From NCBI RefSeq assembly GCF_019219825.1, contig NZ_JAHUXH010000005.1, positions 186,001 through 250,000 of the forward strand: a DNA stretch of 64,000 nt, in the 5' to 3' direction. Below the pieces are notes generated by a model. It worked only from the letters and a program-made list of their open reading frames with translations. It was not told the DNA's origin and searched no databases. The stretch is from Streptomyces sp. TRM70350 (lineage in GTDB: Bacteria > Actinomycetota > Actinomycetes > Streptomycetales > Streptomycetaceae). The position numbers and the translations under genes are program-made. Positions 7,700-15,362 of the stretch are shown piece after piece. Every line of letters begins with the position of its first letter. Positions within the stretch are counted from its first letter, which is position 1.

Positions 7700-8043
7700 T
7701 GTACGACCAGACACGCGCCCAGCAGCCCGCGGGCCAGACCCGGCGCCCCGCCGAGCGCCGCAGCCCGCGCCCGGAACCGCTGCTCCCGTCGGACGAACAG
7801 GACAAGATCGTCCTGCGCCTCCGGCACGCCCTCAACACCTTCGCCGACACCCCGCGCGAGGCGCTGGAAGAGGCCGAGAGCGCCTATGACGAAGCCACCG
7901 CCCAGCTCGTGAACGCCCTCGCGGAACGGCGACGTGTCCTGCGCGCCGGATGGCAGGACCGGGATCCCGAGACGCAGTCCGACGAACTCCGGCTCGCGCT
8001 GAGGCAGTACCGGGAGATCACCCAGCGACTGCTCCACATCTAG
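7696..8043 (+). CDS. Hypothetical helical protein coupled to CsbD
   Basis: A 115-residue protein starting at ATG 7696, overlapping the CsbD stop by four bases. The N-terminal 35 residues are Pro/Arg/Gln-rich and probably disordered. The remainder is predicted helical: KIVLRLRHALNTFADTPREA, LEEAESAYDEATAQLVNALA, then a charged SDELRLALRQYREITQRLL end. No signal peptide or membrane segment. I do not recognise the family. The coupling with CsbD suggests a shared stress-response role. Confidence 0.65.
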   Translation: MMYDQTRAQQPAGQTRRPAERRSPRPEPLLPSDEQDKIVLRLRHALNTFADTPREALEEAESAYDEATAQLVNALAERRRVLRAGWQDRDPETQSDELRLALRQYREITQRLLHI

Positions 8044-8190
8044 GCGGCCACCAATCCGCGCTGCGGCGGAGCGCGGAGTAGTGTGGACAGCACCGAGGGC
8101 ATCTCGCACACCGGCTTCCACGCCGGGTCGTTCTCGGCGAACGATGAAACCCGGGCCGCCGCAGAGGCGGCCCGGAGACGGGTCCGCATC

Positions 8191-8787
8191 ATGTCGGCGA
8201 CCTTGCACCCAACCCTGCCGCACCACGAGCCCGCCGCAGCCCCGGCCGCGCGTCTCACCCTGAAGACCGACGGCAGCTCCCGCGGACTCCTGGACGGTGC
8301 CTGGTGGCCCCGCTCCCGGGATCTGCTGAGCGAACTGCCGGCACTGACCGGCGTGTTGGCCCCCTTGTGGGGCCGCATCACCCGCATCGCCGTCAACCCG
8401 GAGCACTGGCCGGTCATCCCCCGCAAGGTTCCCGTGGAGGGCCACATCGTCAGGGTCGGCTGGTTCACCCCGGAAATCGACCCGCACAAGCTGCTGCTGC
8501 TCTCCTACGGCACCGGCCGCTGGGACCTGCTGGTCATCCCGCCCGAAACCGGCGCGGCGTCGGCGGCCCGGCTGATGGCTGCCGCGTCCGACTACGACGG
8601 CCCGCCACTGACCGCGAGCGCGCTCATCGCCGCGGACGAGGCCCGGCACGGCGTCTCCGCGACCGGCGAGCCACTGGACTCGGACGAGGCATGGGAGTAC
8701 GAAGGCGGCGCCTCCGCGATGTCCGCGGCCGTTCCGGAACAGACCGGTCCGCCCGGTCGGGCCAGCCGCCTGACCACCGGTATGTGA
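8191..8787 (+). CDS. DUF5994 family protein, second intact copy
   Basis: A 198-residue protein from ATG 8191 (MSATLHPTLPHHEP). Conserved blocks match the copy at 3920: LLDGAWWPRSRDLL, WGRITRIAVNPEHWPVIPRK, VRVGWF, LLLLSYGTGRWDLLVIPPET and AARLMAAAS. The upstream frame is open to 8083, but the leader resembles non-coding leader sequence of the other copy. No transmembrane segment is evident. The next gene, a small membrane protein, begins 10 bases after the stop, so the two form a probable operon. Function unknown. Confidence 0.8.
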   Translation: MSATLHPTLPHHEPAAAPAARLTLKTDGSSRGLLDGAWWPRSRDLLSELPALTGVLAPLWGRITRIAVNPEHWPVIPRKVPVEGHIVRVGWFTPEIDPHKLLLLSYGTGRWDLLVIPPETGAASAARLMAAASDYDGPPLTASALIAADEARHGVSATGEPLDSDEAWEYEGGASAMSAAVPEQTGPPGRASRLTTGM

Positions 8788-8797
8788 GGTGGCCGCC

Positions 8798-9046
8798 ATG
8801 AACGCCTTCCTGACCGCCGCCGCCTTCGTGGTTCTCATCGCAGCGGCGGCGTACGTGATCCACCGGCTCAACATCCAGAACGCCGACAGAATCGCCGTGC
8901 ACCGGTACAGCACCCCCCTGCCCGGCCGCCGCGGCCGCGGCACGCCGCAGCCCCCGGTGGGACCGGGCCGGTCCGAGTCGCCGACCACCGGCGAACGGCG
9001 GGACCATGCCGCTTCCCGCCGCGCCGCCACCCCGCACCGCCGCTGA
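8798..9046 (+). CDS. Small single-pass membrane protein
   Basis: An 82-residue protein from ATG 8798, preceded by GAGGTGG at the right spacing. Residues 2-24 (MNAFLTAAAFVVLIAAAAYV) form one membrane helix. The following HRLNIQNADRIAVHRYSTPL segment and a basic, Pro/Arg-rich tail should lie in the cytoplasm. A broken relative follows the first DUF5994 gene (4523-4693), so this gene and DUF5994 form a recurring pair. Function unknown. Confidence 0.65.
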   Translation: MNAFLTAAAFVVLIAAAAYVIHRLNIQNADRIAVHRYSTPLPGRRGRGTPQPPVGPGRSESPTTGERRDHAASRRAATPHRR

Positions 9047-9061
9047 TCCGTGACCACTAGG

Positions 9062-9382
9062 CCGTCCGGCAACTGGGAGTCCGGCCACCTTGCCCGTCGG
9101 CTTCGGCGGTGAAGAGCCCCGGATCAGCGGGCAGATGCTCCAACGCGGCGACCGAGTGCTGTGCTTCACCCACCGCCTGATCGAGGAGCACGAAGCCGGC
9201 GAAGAACAACTCATCCACTGGGTCAACCGCGTCGAACACACGGAGAAGGGAGTACGAGCGGTGGTGCGCTCGCTCCCCCACGCCCGGAAGCAGCAACGGG
9301 GCGGCGGCACCACCGACGACACGCCCCTTTCCTGATCGAATGGCGAGGGGGCACCGCCGACCACCTCACGCTCCTGGAGTGA
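9062..9382 (+). pseudogene. C-terminal relic of a SpoIIE-type PP2C phosphatase
   Basis: The frame from 9090 contains LPVGFGGEEPRISGQMLQRG and DRVLCFTHRLIEEHEAGEEQ, matching the end of SpoIIE/RsbU-like phosphatases, followed by HWVNRVEHTEKGVRAVVRSL. The final block FLIEWRGGTADHLTLLE lies in another frame and ends at TGA 9380-9382, so there is a frameshift near 9325. The rest of the catalytic domain and any sensor domains are absent. The metal-binding TDG of the family reads THR here, which fits loss of function. Such phosphatases act on phosphorylated STAS antagonists of anti-sigma factors, and a STAS gene lies 600 bases downstream. Confidence 0.7.
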
Positions 9383-9977
9383 GCCGACAACCGCACGGCC
9401 GAAGACAGGGCCGGCGCCACAGGGACCCGCTGCCTGGCAACCTCGGTGCGCACTCGCCCCTGGCTGTCCGCCGGTGCGCCCCTTCCAGCCCTGGGGAATC
9501 ACGTGACCGGATTCCGCGTAGTCGCACTGTTCGACTCCGTCATGCGAGCCACCTCGTGGGGCGGTGCACGGGGGTGCCGTGGTCGGGCGGCCGTCCTGAG
9601 TGCTTTCTGTCCGACTGCCGTAGCGATGCCTCGGACATGCGCGAGCCACCGCGCTTTTTGCACCGTCCATATCCTGGGACTGGGCTGCTTCGGACCGTCC
9701 GTCACACGACGCGAGGACTACACTGTACTGAGCAGACGTCCCAGACCCCGGCGGCACGCTGTTGCTCAACACAGATGGCTGCGGGGTGCGGACTCCTCGT
9801 CCGTCACCCGGCGCATCCCTGGAGAGAACTGGGTGGGTCCTCTGTCCTGCTGCGCAGGCTGTCGGACCGGCCGTTGCTCTGCCTCCGCCGAAAATACGCC
9901 CCTACCGGGAGCGCGCCCAGGGGCCGGAACTCCGGCCCACCGTGCCGCTGCCGGATGGTCTTCCGAACCGAGGCGTC
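9383..9977. other. Stretch without a supported gene
   Basis: About 600 bases between the phosphatase relic and the STAS gene. Several open frames cross it, but none has a plausible start, recognisable motif or family resemblance. It may be decayed coding DNA and must contain the promoter of the STAS gene; I could not identify a convincing promoter. Confidence 0.5.
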
Positions 9978-10403
9978 ATGCCCCTGCCACAGCTCACCGT
10001 CTACCGCCATGACCGAAGGACACGGGCGCTGATCACCCTGGCCGGTGAGATCGACCTCGAATCCGCGCCGTTGGTGCGCGTGTCCCTGGAGCGGTGCCTG
10101 CGGGACGGTATCCGCACCATCGACGTCGACCTCACCCCCGTCACCTTCTGCGACTGCAGCGGAGTCAACGCCTTCCTCCACGCTGCGCAGCAGACCACCG
10201 TGGCCGGTGGGACGCTGCGACTGCACCATCCGCCGACGACGCTGGCTCGGATTCTCGACCTCACCGGCTGCGGGTTCCTGCTCCTCGGCCTTCCGTTCGG
10301 CCACCTGCCACCTCCTCTCGGCGACACCCCGGCCGCGCCCCTTCCGGCCCCGCCACCCCGGTCTGCCCCGCTTGCTCCTGTTCTCCCGGGCGATGTGCGA
10401 TGA
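9978..10403 (+). CDS. STAS-domain anti-anti-sigma factor
   Basis: A 141-residue cytoplasmic protein from ATG 9978. The STAS fold spans about residues 5-100: LITLAGEIDLESAPLVR, then the segment DVDLTPVTFCDCSGVNAF with the conserved serine that anti-sigma kinases phosphorylate (DCSGV), then GGTLRLHHPP and LTGCGFLL. The last 35 residues are Pro-rich and probably unstructured. In its unphosphorylated state such a protein binds an anti-sigma factor and frees a SigB-type sigma factor. The relics of a phosphatase (9062-9382) and of a SigB-type sigma factor (12885-13090) are nearby. Its stop overlaps the next start (ATGA). Confidence 0.85.
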   Translation: MPLPQLTVYRHDRRTRALITLAGEIDLESAPLVRVSLERCLRDGIRTIDVDLTPVTFCDCSGVNAFLHAAQQTTVAGGTLRLHHPPTTLARILDLTGCGFLLLGLPFGHLPPPLGDTPAAPLPAPPPRSAPLAPVLPGDVR

Positions 10404-11071
10404 CGGCCGAACCCGGGCGGGGACAGTCATGGAAGCCGGGGGACGGCGAGCCGTCCGCCGTGGCTCCGGTGCGGTTGCGTCGGCTGAACCGTTGGCTGGT
10501 GGAGGGCCTGCGTGAGGCTCTGGCGGGGCTGTATGTGGAGTCCCGTGCAACGGCGCCGGGTGATCCATACCGCCGTCCCGGCCGCCAGAACTTCCTGAAC
10601 CGTCTCACCGTGGACATGCGCCGACCGGGATTCGCCATGGTGATCGCCGAGACGGACAGCCTGAGGGGATGCGCCTTCGGATTCCCGGTACGCGGCGACG
10701 GCTCCTGGTGGCTCGGCTTCGACGGAGTACTGCCGCGCAGCATCGAGCAGCTCACAGCGTCCGGCAACGTCTTCGCGTTCGCCGACATCCTGATCCGGCC
10801 GCATCCGCAGGACCGGGAACTCGCCCGTCGTGTGCAGGAGCGGCTGCTGACCGACCATCAGGCATCGCTCGGCGCCACCCTGGTGGACCGGGCCGATCAT
10901 CCAACCCTCACTGCGCTCCGCTCCTGGGGGTGGCTGGACATCGGAGAGCTTCGCAGGCCGGCGGGTGCCACCACGCTCCGCGCGCTGGTGCTCCCCCTCG
11001 GGGAACGCACCACGGCGAGGCTGGAGGGCCTTGTCACGATGCCTGGAGGCGGTGGCCCCAGTGGGGCCTGA
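10400..11071 (+). CDS. GNAT-like acetyltransferase fold protein, coupled to STAS
   Basis: A 223-residue protein from ATG 10400, overlapping the STAS stop by four bases. After a 25-residue charged N-terminus it has a GNAT-like layout: RLTVDMRRPGFAMVIAETDS, LRGCAFGFPV, a VFAFADILIRPHPQDRELAR segment that resembles the acetyl-CoA-binding loop region, and a final ALRSWGWLDIGE as in GNAT C-terminal strands. No membrane segment. Similar proteins with weak GNAT resemblance are common in Streptomyces accessory regions. Acetyl-CoA binding is inferred and not certain; the substrate is unknown. Confidence 0.6.
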   Translation: MTAEPGRGQSWKPGDGEPSAVAPVRLRRLNRWLVEGLREALAGLYVESRATAPGDPYRRPGRQNFLNRLTVDMRRPGFAMVIAETDSLRGCAFGFPVRGDGSWWLGFDGVLPRSIEQLTASGNVFAFADILIRPHPQDRELARRVQERLLTDHQASLGATLVDRADHPTLTALRSWGWLDIGELRRPAGATTLRALVLPLGERTTARLEGLVTMPGGGGPSGA

Positions 11072-11822
11072 CAGGCGGTCGACCCGCATTCAGATGCTGG
11101 TGGCCGAGCAGGCGGCCCGACGAGGTGCCCCGGTGAGTGTGGTGGACGTATGCACCGCGGCCGTGGCCGCGCTGCCGGTCGGCGGGGCGGGGCTGTCGGC
11201 GATGTCCAAGACCGCGGCGAGCCATCCGTTGTGCAGCACCGACGACATCAGCGAGCAACTGGAAGAGCTCCAGCTCACGCTGGGTGAGGGGCCCTGCGTG
11301 GACGCCTTTGCACGCGGCTCGGCCGTCCTGACACCCGATCTCCTCACCACTGAACTCCAGGATCGCTGGGCGGTCTTCGCCGACGCTGCCCTGGAAGCCG
11401 GAGCCCGCGCGGTGTTCTCGCTCCCCCTGCAGAAGGGGGCGATCAGCCCGGGGGTTCTGGACCTGTACGCCAACATTCCGACCGTACTGGACACGGAGGA
11501 ACTTGCCGACGCACTGGCGTTCGCCGATCTCGCGACGCTGCTCCTGCTCGACACAAGGATCGACGAGGCGGGCGCGCCGGCCGGCGGGCCGATGCCGGAC
11601 CGCGGCTTCGAGGACCTGGGCGCATACCGAGCGGAGATCGACCAGGCCAGCGGGATGCTCACGGTTCAGCTCGGAGTCGGCATCGAAGAAGCCTTCGTCC
11701 GGCTCCGCGCCTACGCCTTTGTGCAGGGACGCCGGCTCGCGGACGTGGCCGCCGACGTGGTGGCCCGACGGCTTCGTTTCTCCCCGGACGCGGAGCCGGA
11801 TCAGGCCGAGGAGGAAACCTGA
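11061..11822 (+). CDS. GAF-ANTAR domain RNA-binding regulator
   Basis: A 253-residue protein. GTG 11061 is preferred because it overlaps the previous gene by 11 bases and has GGAGG upstream; ATG 11095 is out of frame and ATG 11094 region starts (MLVAEQ) remain possible. GAF-like domain at about residues 40-175 (TLGEGPCVDAFARGSAVLTP and an ARAVFSLPLQ block). ANTAR domain at about residues 185-240, with IDQASGMLTVQLGVGIEEAF and RLRAYAFVQGRRLADVAADV, the three-helix RNA-binding signature. ANTAR proteins bind paired hairpins in leader RNAs and prevent termination. The GAF part probably senses a ligand or partner. Confidence 0.82.
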   Translation: MGPDRRSTRIQMLVAEQAARRGAPVSVVDVCTAAVAALPVGGAGLSAMSKTAASHPLCSTDDISEQLEELQLTLGEGPCVDAFARGSAVLTPDLLTTELQDRWAVFADAALEAGARAVFSLPLQKGAISPGVLDLYANIPTVLDTEELADALAFADLATLLLLDTRIDEAGAPAGGPMPDRGFEDLGAYRAEIDQASGMLTVQLGVGIEEAFVRLRAYAFVQGRRLADVAADVVARRLRFSPDAEPDQAEEET

Positions 11823-11901
11823 CGCATCGGTGCCGACCGAGGAACGTGCCGTACTTCCCGCCCCTTCGGGCAGGGACTAGTCTCAATCGAGGGTGCCCAC
11901 G

Positions 11902-12618
11902 ATGGATCAACAGCTTCTGGCCAAGACCTTCGTCGAGCTGGCCGACAACCTGGTCGCCGACTTCGACATCATCGACTTCCTGCGCCTGCTGACCGACCGC
12001 TGCGTCGGCATGCTCGATGCGAGCGCCGCCGGGGTGTTGCTCGCCGACCGGGACGGCAGACTACGTGTCATGGCCGCCTCCGACGAACAGGTACGCCTGC
12101 TGGAGCTCTTCCAGCTCCAGAACGACGAAGGCCCCTGCCTGGAGTGCTTCCGCACCGGCGCACCGGTGATCGTCCCCGACCTCGGTACGGTGACCGCCCG
12201 CTGGCCGCACTTCGCGGTGGCGGCCCAGCGCAGCGGGTTCGGGGCAGTCCAGGCCCTGCCCATGCGTTTGCGGGACGAGATCGTCGGCGCCCTGAACCTC
12301 TTCCGCACCACCCCCGGCCCCTTCGACCCGGCCGCCACACCCCTCGCCCAGGCCCTGGCCGACGTCGCCACCATCAGCCTGCTGCAACAACGCACCGCTC
12401 AGCGCAGCACGGTGCTGAACGAACAACTGCAGACAGCGCTGAACAGCCGGGTGCTGATCGAACAGGCCAAAGGGAAGCTCGCCGAACGCCAGGGCATCGA
12501 CATGGAGCAGGCGTTCACCGCGCTGCGCGGCTACGCCCGCTCCCACAACCGGCGCCTGGCCGATGTGGCCCGCGCCCTCATCGACAGCTCCGAACCCCTC
12601 GCCGGTCTGGGGTCCTGA
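11902..12618 (+). CDS. GAF-ANTAR domain RNA-binding regulator, second copy
   Basis: A 238-residue protein from ATG 11902; GTG 11893 is an alternative. The GAF domain covers about residues 10-160: DNLVADFDIIDFLRLLTDRC, LQNDEGPCLECFRTGAPVIV, then LRDEIVGALNLFR. The ANTAR domain lies at about 170-225: SRVLIEQAKGKLAERQGIDM then EQAFTALRGYARSHNRRLAD. The alanine and aromatic positions of the ANTAR signature are present. It is not a close duplicate of its upstream neighbour; the second GAF domain is better conserved. It should regulate RNA termination in response to a GAF-sensed signal. Confidence 0.88.
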   Translation: MDQQLLAKTFVELADNLVADFDIIDFLRLLTDRCVGMLDASAAGVLLADRDGRLRVMAASDEQVRLLELFQLQNDEGPCLECFRTGAPVIVPDLGTVTARWPHFAVAAQRSGFGAVQALPMRLRDEIVGALNLFRTTPGPFDPAATPLAQALADVATISLLQQRTAQRSTVLNEQLQTALNSRVLIEQAKGKLAERQGIDMEQAFTALRGYARSHNRRLADVARALIDSSEPLAGLGS

Positions 12619-12884
12619 CCCGCGCCCTTGCCGGGGCCCGCTACTGCTCTGCACCGTCCTCGTTCAGGCGGCGGTGGAGTTCCGGTCATGACGTGGATCA
12701 CTCGCGTCAGCTCGGTGTTGCTCTTGGTCCAACTCCTGCTCGATGAACAGCATCCGCAGCGCGATGGCGATCGCCCGGATGAAGACGAACGGCATCGCCC
12801 CTGTCCGCAGGGCACCGCCGGCAACAGGGAACGGCCCACACCGGCCCCTGGCAGTCCGGCGCCGCCCGTGCACACGGGACGTCG

Positions 12885-13090
12885 TCACACTGTCCTGCCG
12901 CGATCGTGGGCTTCGGCCATCACCTGGTCGCGCAGGCGCGCACAGGTGTGGATGATCAGCCGGGAGACGTGCATCTGCGAGAGACCGAGCTGCAGGACGA
13001 TGCGGTCCTGCGTCATCTCGCAGCAGAACCGCAGGCGATGCGGAGCGGAGAGCGTGGAGGGCCGGTGAGCCTGTCATGCCTTCGGGCGAC
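12885..13090 (-). pseudogene. Region-4 relic of a SigB-type sigma factor
   Basis: The reverse strand encodes EMTQDRIVLQLGLSQMHVSR followed by LIIHTCARLRDQVMAEAHDR and a stop at 12885-12887. This is the region 4.2 helix-turn-helix and C-terminus of SigB/SigF-type sigma factors. A frame break lies at about 13030, just upstream of LRFCCEMT, and nothing matching regions 2 or 3 is found further up. Only about 60 codons remain recognisable. It fits the STAS gene and phosphatase relic nearby as part of one former partner-switching module. Confidence 0.75.
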
Positions 13091-13259
13091 CTGTCGACAG
13101 CGAAGCAGTGATCGGGCAGAACGGACGAGGAACCGCACGACCGGTGTGTGAGATCCACGAAGCGGGCTGACAGCAGAGGCGTCCGACGGTCGTGCTGGGC
13201 GAAGGCACCGGAGAGTCGAGCTCACAGCTCCCGGTGCCGTCCGTTGGGCGCGCACGCCA

Positions 13260-13610
13260 TCACCTCCGGTCCGCCGCATGGAGTCGCCTCAGTGCTCGGC
13301 GCAGCTCACCCTGTATCGGTTCCGGGAGAGTCTGGTCCTTCGTCGTGGCGACCAGGGCGGCGGCCACGTCCCGGAGCTTTATATTGCAGTGCTGCGACAC
13401 GTCCACCAGCAGGTCCCAGGCCCTCTCGCTGGAACACGGGGCCAGGGCCATCACCATGCCGCGTGCCTGGTCGATCACCGCACGGCTCGCCAGGGCCTGC
13501 CCCAACTGCTCGTTTCTGGTGCGCAGTTCGACGATCTCAGCCAGCAGAGCCGCGTCCCCCGCCGAAGGCACAGCCGTCAACAGCCGCTGTTCTTCACGGG
13601 GCGGGGTCAC
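13260..13610 (-). CDS. ANTAR domain protein
   Basis: A 116-residue protein from GTG 13610; the frame is open further up to 13976 only because it overlaps the PRC-barrel relic in another frame. Layout: coiled-coil-like LLAEIVELRTRNEQLGQALA, then ANTAR domain SRAVIDQARGMVMALAPCSS, ERAWDLLVDVSQHCNIKLRD and VAAALVATT, and a basic C-terminal helix. There is no receiver or GAF domain, so it would be a stand-alone RNA-binding protein. A similar ANTAR protein lies at 13841-14359 in the same orientation. Confidence 0.72.
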   Translation of the reverse strand: MTPPREEQRLLTAVPSAGDAALLAEIVELRTRNEQLGQALASRAVIDQARGMVMALAPCSSERAWDLLVDVSQHCNIKLRDVAAALVATTKDQTLPEPIQGELRRALRRLHAADRR

Positions 13611-13660
13611 CTGGGGGCAAGGTCCGTACCTCACAGGGCAGTCATCCCGTCCGTAGGTGG

Positions 13661-14016
13661 TCAGCGGCGCGCCAGTTGCCGTTCGCCGGCCGCACCGGGC
13701 TTGTAGGGCAGTCCGTAGTGCTCGAAGATCGCTTCCTCCTGCTCGGCGGGCAGGACGTCGTCGGTGCCGATCGAAGGGGCCTGCTTCACCAGCGTTCTGA
13801 CATGGCCGACCTGAGACGGCCCGGCCCGGCGATCGCGTCCTCACGAGGGACGAAGACCAGACGGCGCCGGGTGGGCAGTCCGGTCCGTACCGTGGCCATG
13901 GGCGGATCGTCGGTAGTGGTGTCCACATAGACCGCCTCCAGGACACCGATCTTGTGCGACTCGGTGTCGACGACATCGCGGTTGCGCCATTCTCGGACGT
14001 CGGCTGCGTGAATCAT
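13661..14016 (-). pseudogene. PRC-barrel protein gene with a frameshift
   Basis: From ATG 14016 the product begins MIHAADVREWRNRDVVDTES and is nearly the same as the intact protein at 15988 up to residue 60 (FVPREDAIAGPG). Then a one-base loss near 13810 breaks the frame. The rest is recovered in another frame: TLVKQAPSIGTDDVLPAEQE, EAIFEHYGLPYKPGAAGERQ and LARR, ending at TGA 13661-13663. The rebuilt length equals the intact copy. PRC-barrel proteins of this type are small cytoplasmic stress-associated proteins of unknown function. A truncated 76-residue product is still possible. Confidence 0.82.
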
Positions 14017-14359
14017 GACTTCTCCCTACCTGGACGACCCGCCTGGCGGTCGTGAGTCGCACCCCTGGTTCTCCGCGTGCGACCAGGGCCGCGGCCGCCT
14101 CCGGGAGTTTGACGTCGCACTGCCGAGAGACATCCACCAGCAGGCCACTGGCCGCCCCGCGGCGGCAGGGAGTCAGGACCATCAGCATGCCGCGGGCCTG
14201 GTCGATGACCGCACGCCCGGCCGGTGCCCGCCGCAGCTGATCGTTCTCGGCGCGGAGTGCGACGACATCCTGTCCCGCCGACGCGTTCCCCCACGTGGCC
14301 TCGGCCCGCAGATCCCGCCACTCCTCTTGGATCACGCTTGTGCGCTGCATGGCATACAC
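13841..14359 (-). CDS. ANTAR domain protein with a doubtful C-terminus
   Basis: From ATG 14359 (MYAMQRTSVIQEEWRDLRAE). A coiled-coil-like VVALRAENDQLRRA leads into the ANTAR domain GRAVIDQARGMLMVLTPCRR, then LLVDVSRQCDVKLPEAAAAL. After about residue 105 the frame continues into low-complexity Arg-rich sequence that lies over the PRC-barrel gene in another frame, which is implausible. Another frame ends at TGA 14013-14015, overlapping the PRC start as ATGA. That suggests the true gene ended there and that a frameshift near 14060 has altered the last 15-20 codons. The ANTAR core appears complete, so function may persist. Confidence 0.6.
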   Translation of the reverse strand: MYAMQRTSVIQEEWRDLRAEATWGNASAGQDVVALRAENDQLRRAPAGRAVIDQARGMLMVLTPCRRGAASGLLVDVSRQCDVKLPEAAAALVARGEPGVRLTTARRVVQVGRSHDSRSRRPRMAQPRCRRHRVAQDRCPGGGLCGHHYRRSAHGHGTDRTAHPAPSGLRPS

Positions 14360-14433
14360 CTCTCAACGGTCTCGACGCGTCCGGCCTGGCTGTAGCCGTC
14401 CCGGAACCCCCGGCTACCGGGCCACGTCACGCT

Positions 14434-14721
14434 TCACCTGCGGTGTTCGCGGTCCCGGCGGTCCTCGCGCCGCCAGCGTGCCCGGTTCTGACGGCGGTAG
14501 CGGCGGTCCCAGCGGTCCTGACGATTCCGGCGCCCCTGGTAGTCCCGGTAGTCCCGGTAGTCCCCGAGATCGGAACTGCCTCCAGGGATCCGGCCTCCGC
14601 CACGATCGCGGCTGTGTTGGGTGACGGCGTAGACCAGCACCGCCGCGGCCACCCACCAGATGGGATGGAGGAATCCGAAGCCGAACAGGACCGCGATGAG
14701 GATGAGGAGCAGGACGAACAC
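14434..14721 (-). CDS. Small membrane protein with a basic tail
   Basis: A 95-residue protein from ATG 14721. Residues 1-35 are strongly hydrophobic (MFVLLLILIAVLFGFGFLHP, then IWWVAAAVLVYAV), long enough for two short helices or a hairpin. The rest is extremely charged and repetitive, with three near copies of a DYRDYRDYQGRR-like motif and many Arg/Asp pairs. Such short hydrophobic proteins are common in Streptomyces stress regions. Function unknown. Confidence 0.6.
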   Translation of the reverse strand: MFVLLLILIAVLFGFGFLHPIWWVAAAVLVYAVTQHSRDRGGGRIPGGSSDLGDYRDYRDYQGRRNRQDRWDRRYRRQNRARWRREDRRDREHRR

Positions 14722-15101
14722 GGTGGGCCTCCCCGGGAGCGGGACACAGCATCGATACCGGGGACTGGGGCCTCACCGCACAGCGTAGCCCTGTCCGAGG
14801 GTTGTGGATACCGTGCGACGTGAGCGCGTCCTGCCCGGCATGGATGGCTACTTGACACCTGTCGGGGAGCTGCGGCGAGGTCTGGCGTGCGACATGCCGC
14901 CCCTGCCCCCGGCAGCGTCGCACCGCCAGCGCGCTCCCCAGAGGGCGCATCCTGCGCATCGGTGCCGAACCCGCCGCGTCACGAGCGAGGCCGTTCCCGT
15001 ACGAGCCCATCGTCACGCATCCCGGTCGCGCCCTGATGCGTCCCGAGCAGGCACCGATCTGCTGCCCGCACGTCGCACGCATCCCACACCAGGCGGTACA
15101 C
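14722..15101. other. Stretch without a supported gene
   Basis: About 380 bases. Long frames cross it on both strands, but none shows recognisable motifs or a plausible start with a ribosome binding site. It separates the divergent small membrane-protein gene from the small gene at 15102. Confidence 0.5.
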
Positions 15102-15362
15102 ATGTACGCGCTGTTCCTTCCCGCTTCAACTCCCTTCGTCCTGCTCGCCACCGTGATGGCCCTGTCCTGGTGGGAGGACCACATCTTGCCGGCGCCGCCG
15201 ACCGAGCCCGCCGAAGCCCCCGCCGAGGCTCCGTTCACGCCAGCGGATCCGCCCGCCGAGCAGCAGGTGCTGCGACCACCAGAGGAACAGCACGGCGCTC
15301 AGCGACGCGACGGCCCCGCCTGCCAGGGGTTCACGCCGCAGCGTGGTGGTGGGGAGACGTAG
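15102..15362 (+). CDS. Small membrane ORF, apparently chimeric at its 3' end
   Basis: From ATG 15102 the product starts MYALFLPASTPFVLLATVMA followed by LSWWEDHILPAPPTEPAEAP, a single membrane helix and an acidic Pro/Ala tail that resembles known small Streptomyces membrane proteins. From about 15240 onward the frame (QQVLRPPEEQHGAQRRDG) runs antisense to the YihY relic, so the C-terminal 40 residues are probably a by-product of a rearrangement that joined two broken ends. I trust the first 45 residues more than the rest. Confidence 0.45.
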   Translation: MYALFLPASTPFVLLATVMALSWWEDHILPAPPTEPAEAPAEAPFTPADPPAEQQVLRPPEEQHGAQRRDGPACQGFTPQRGGGET

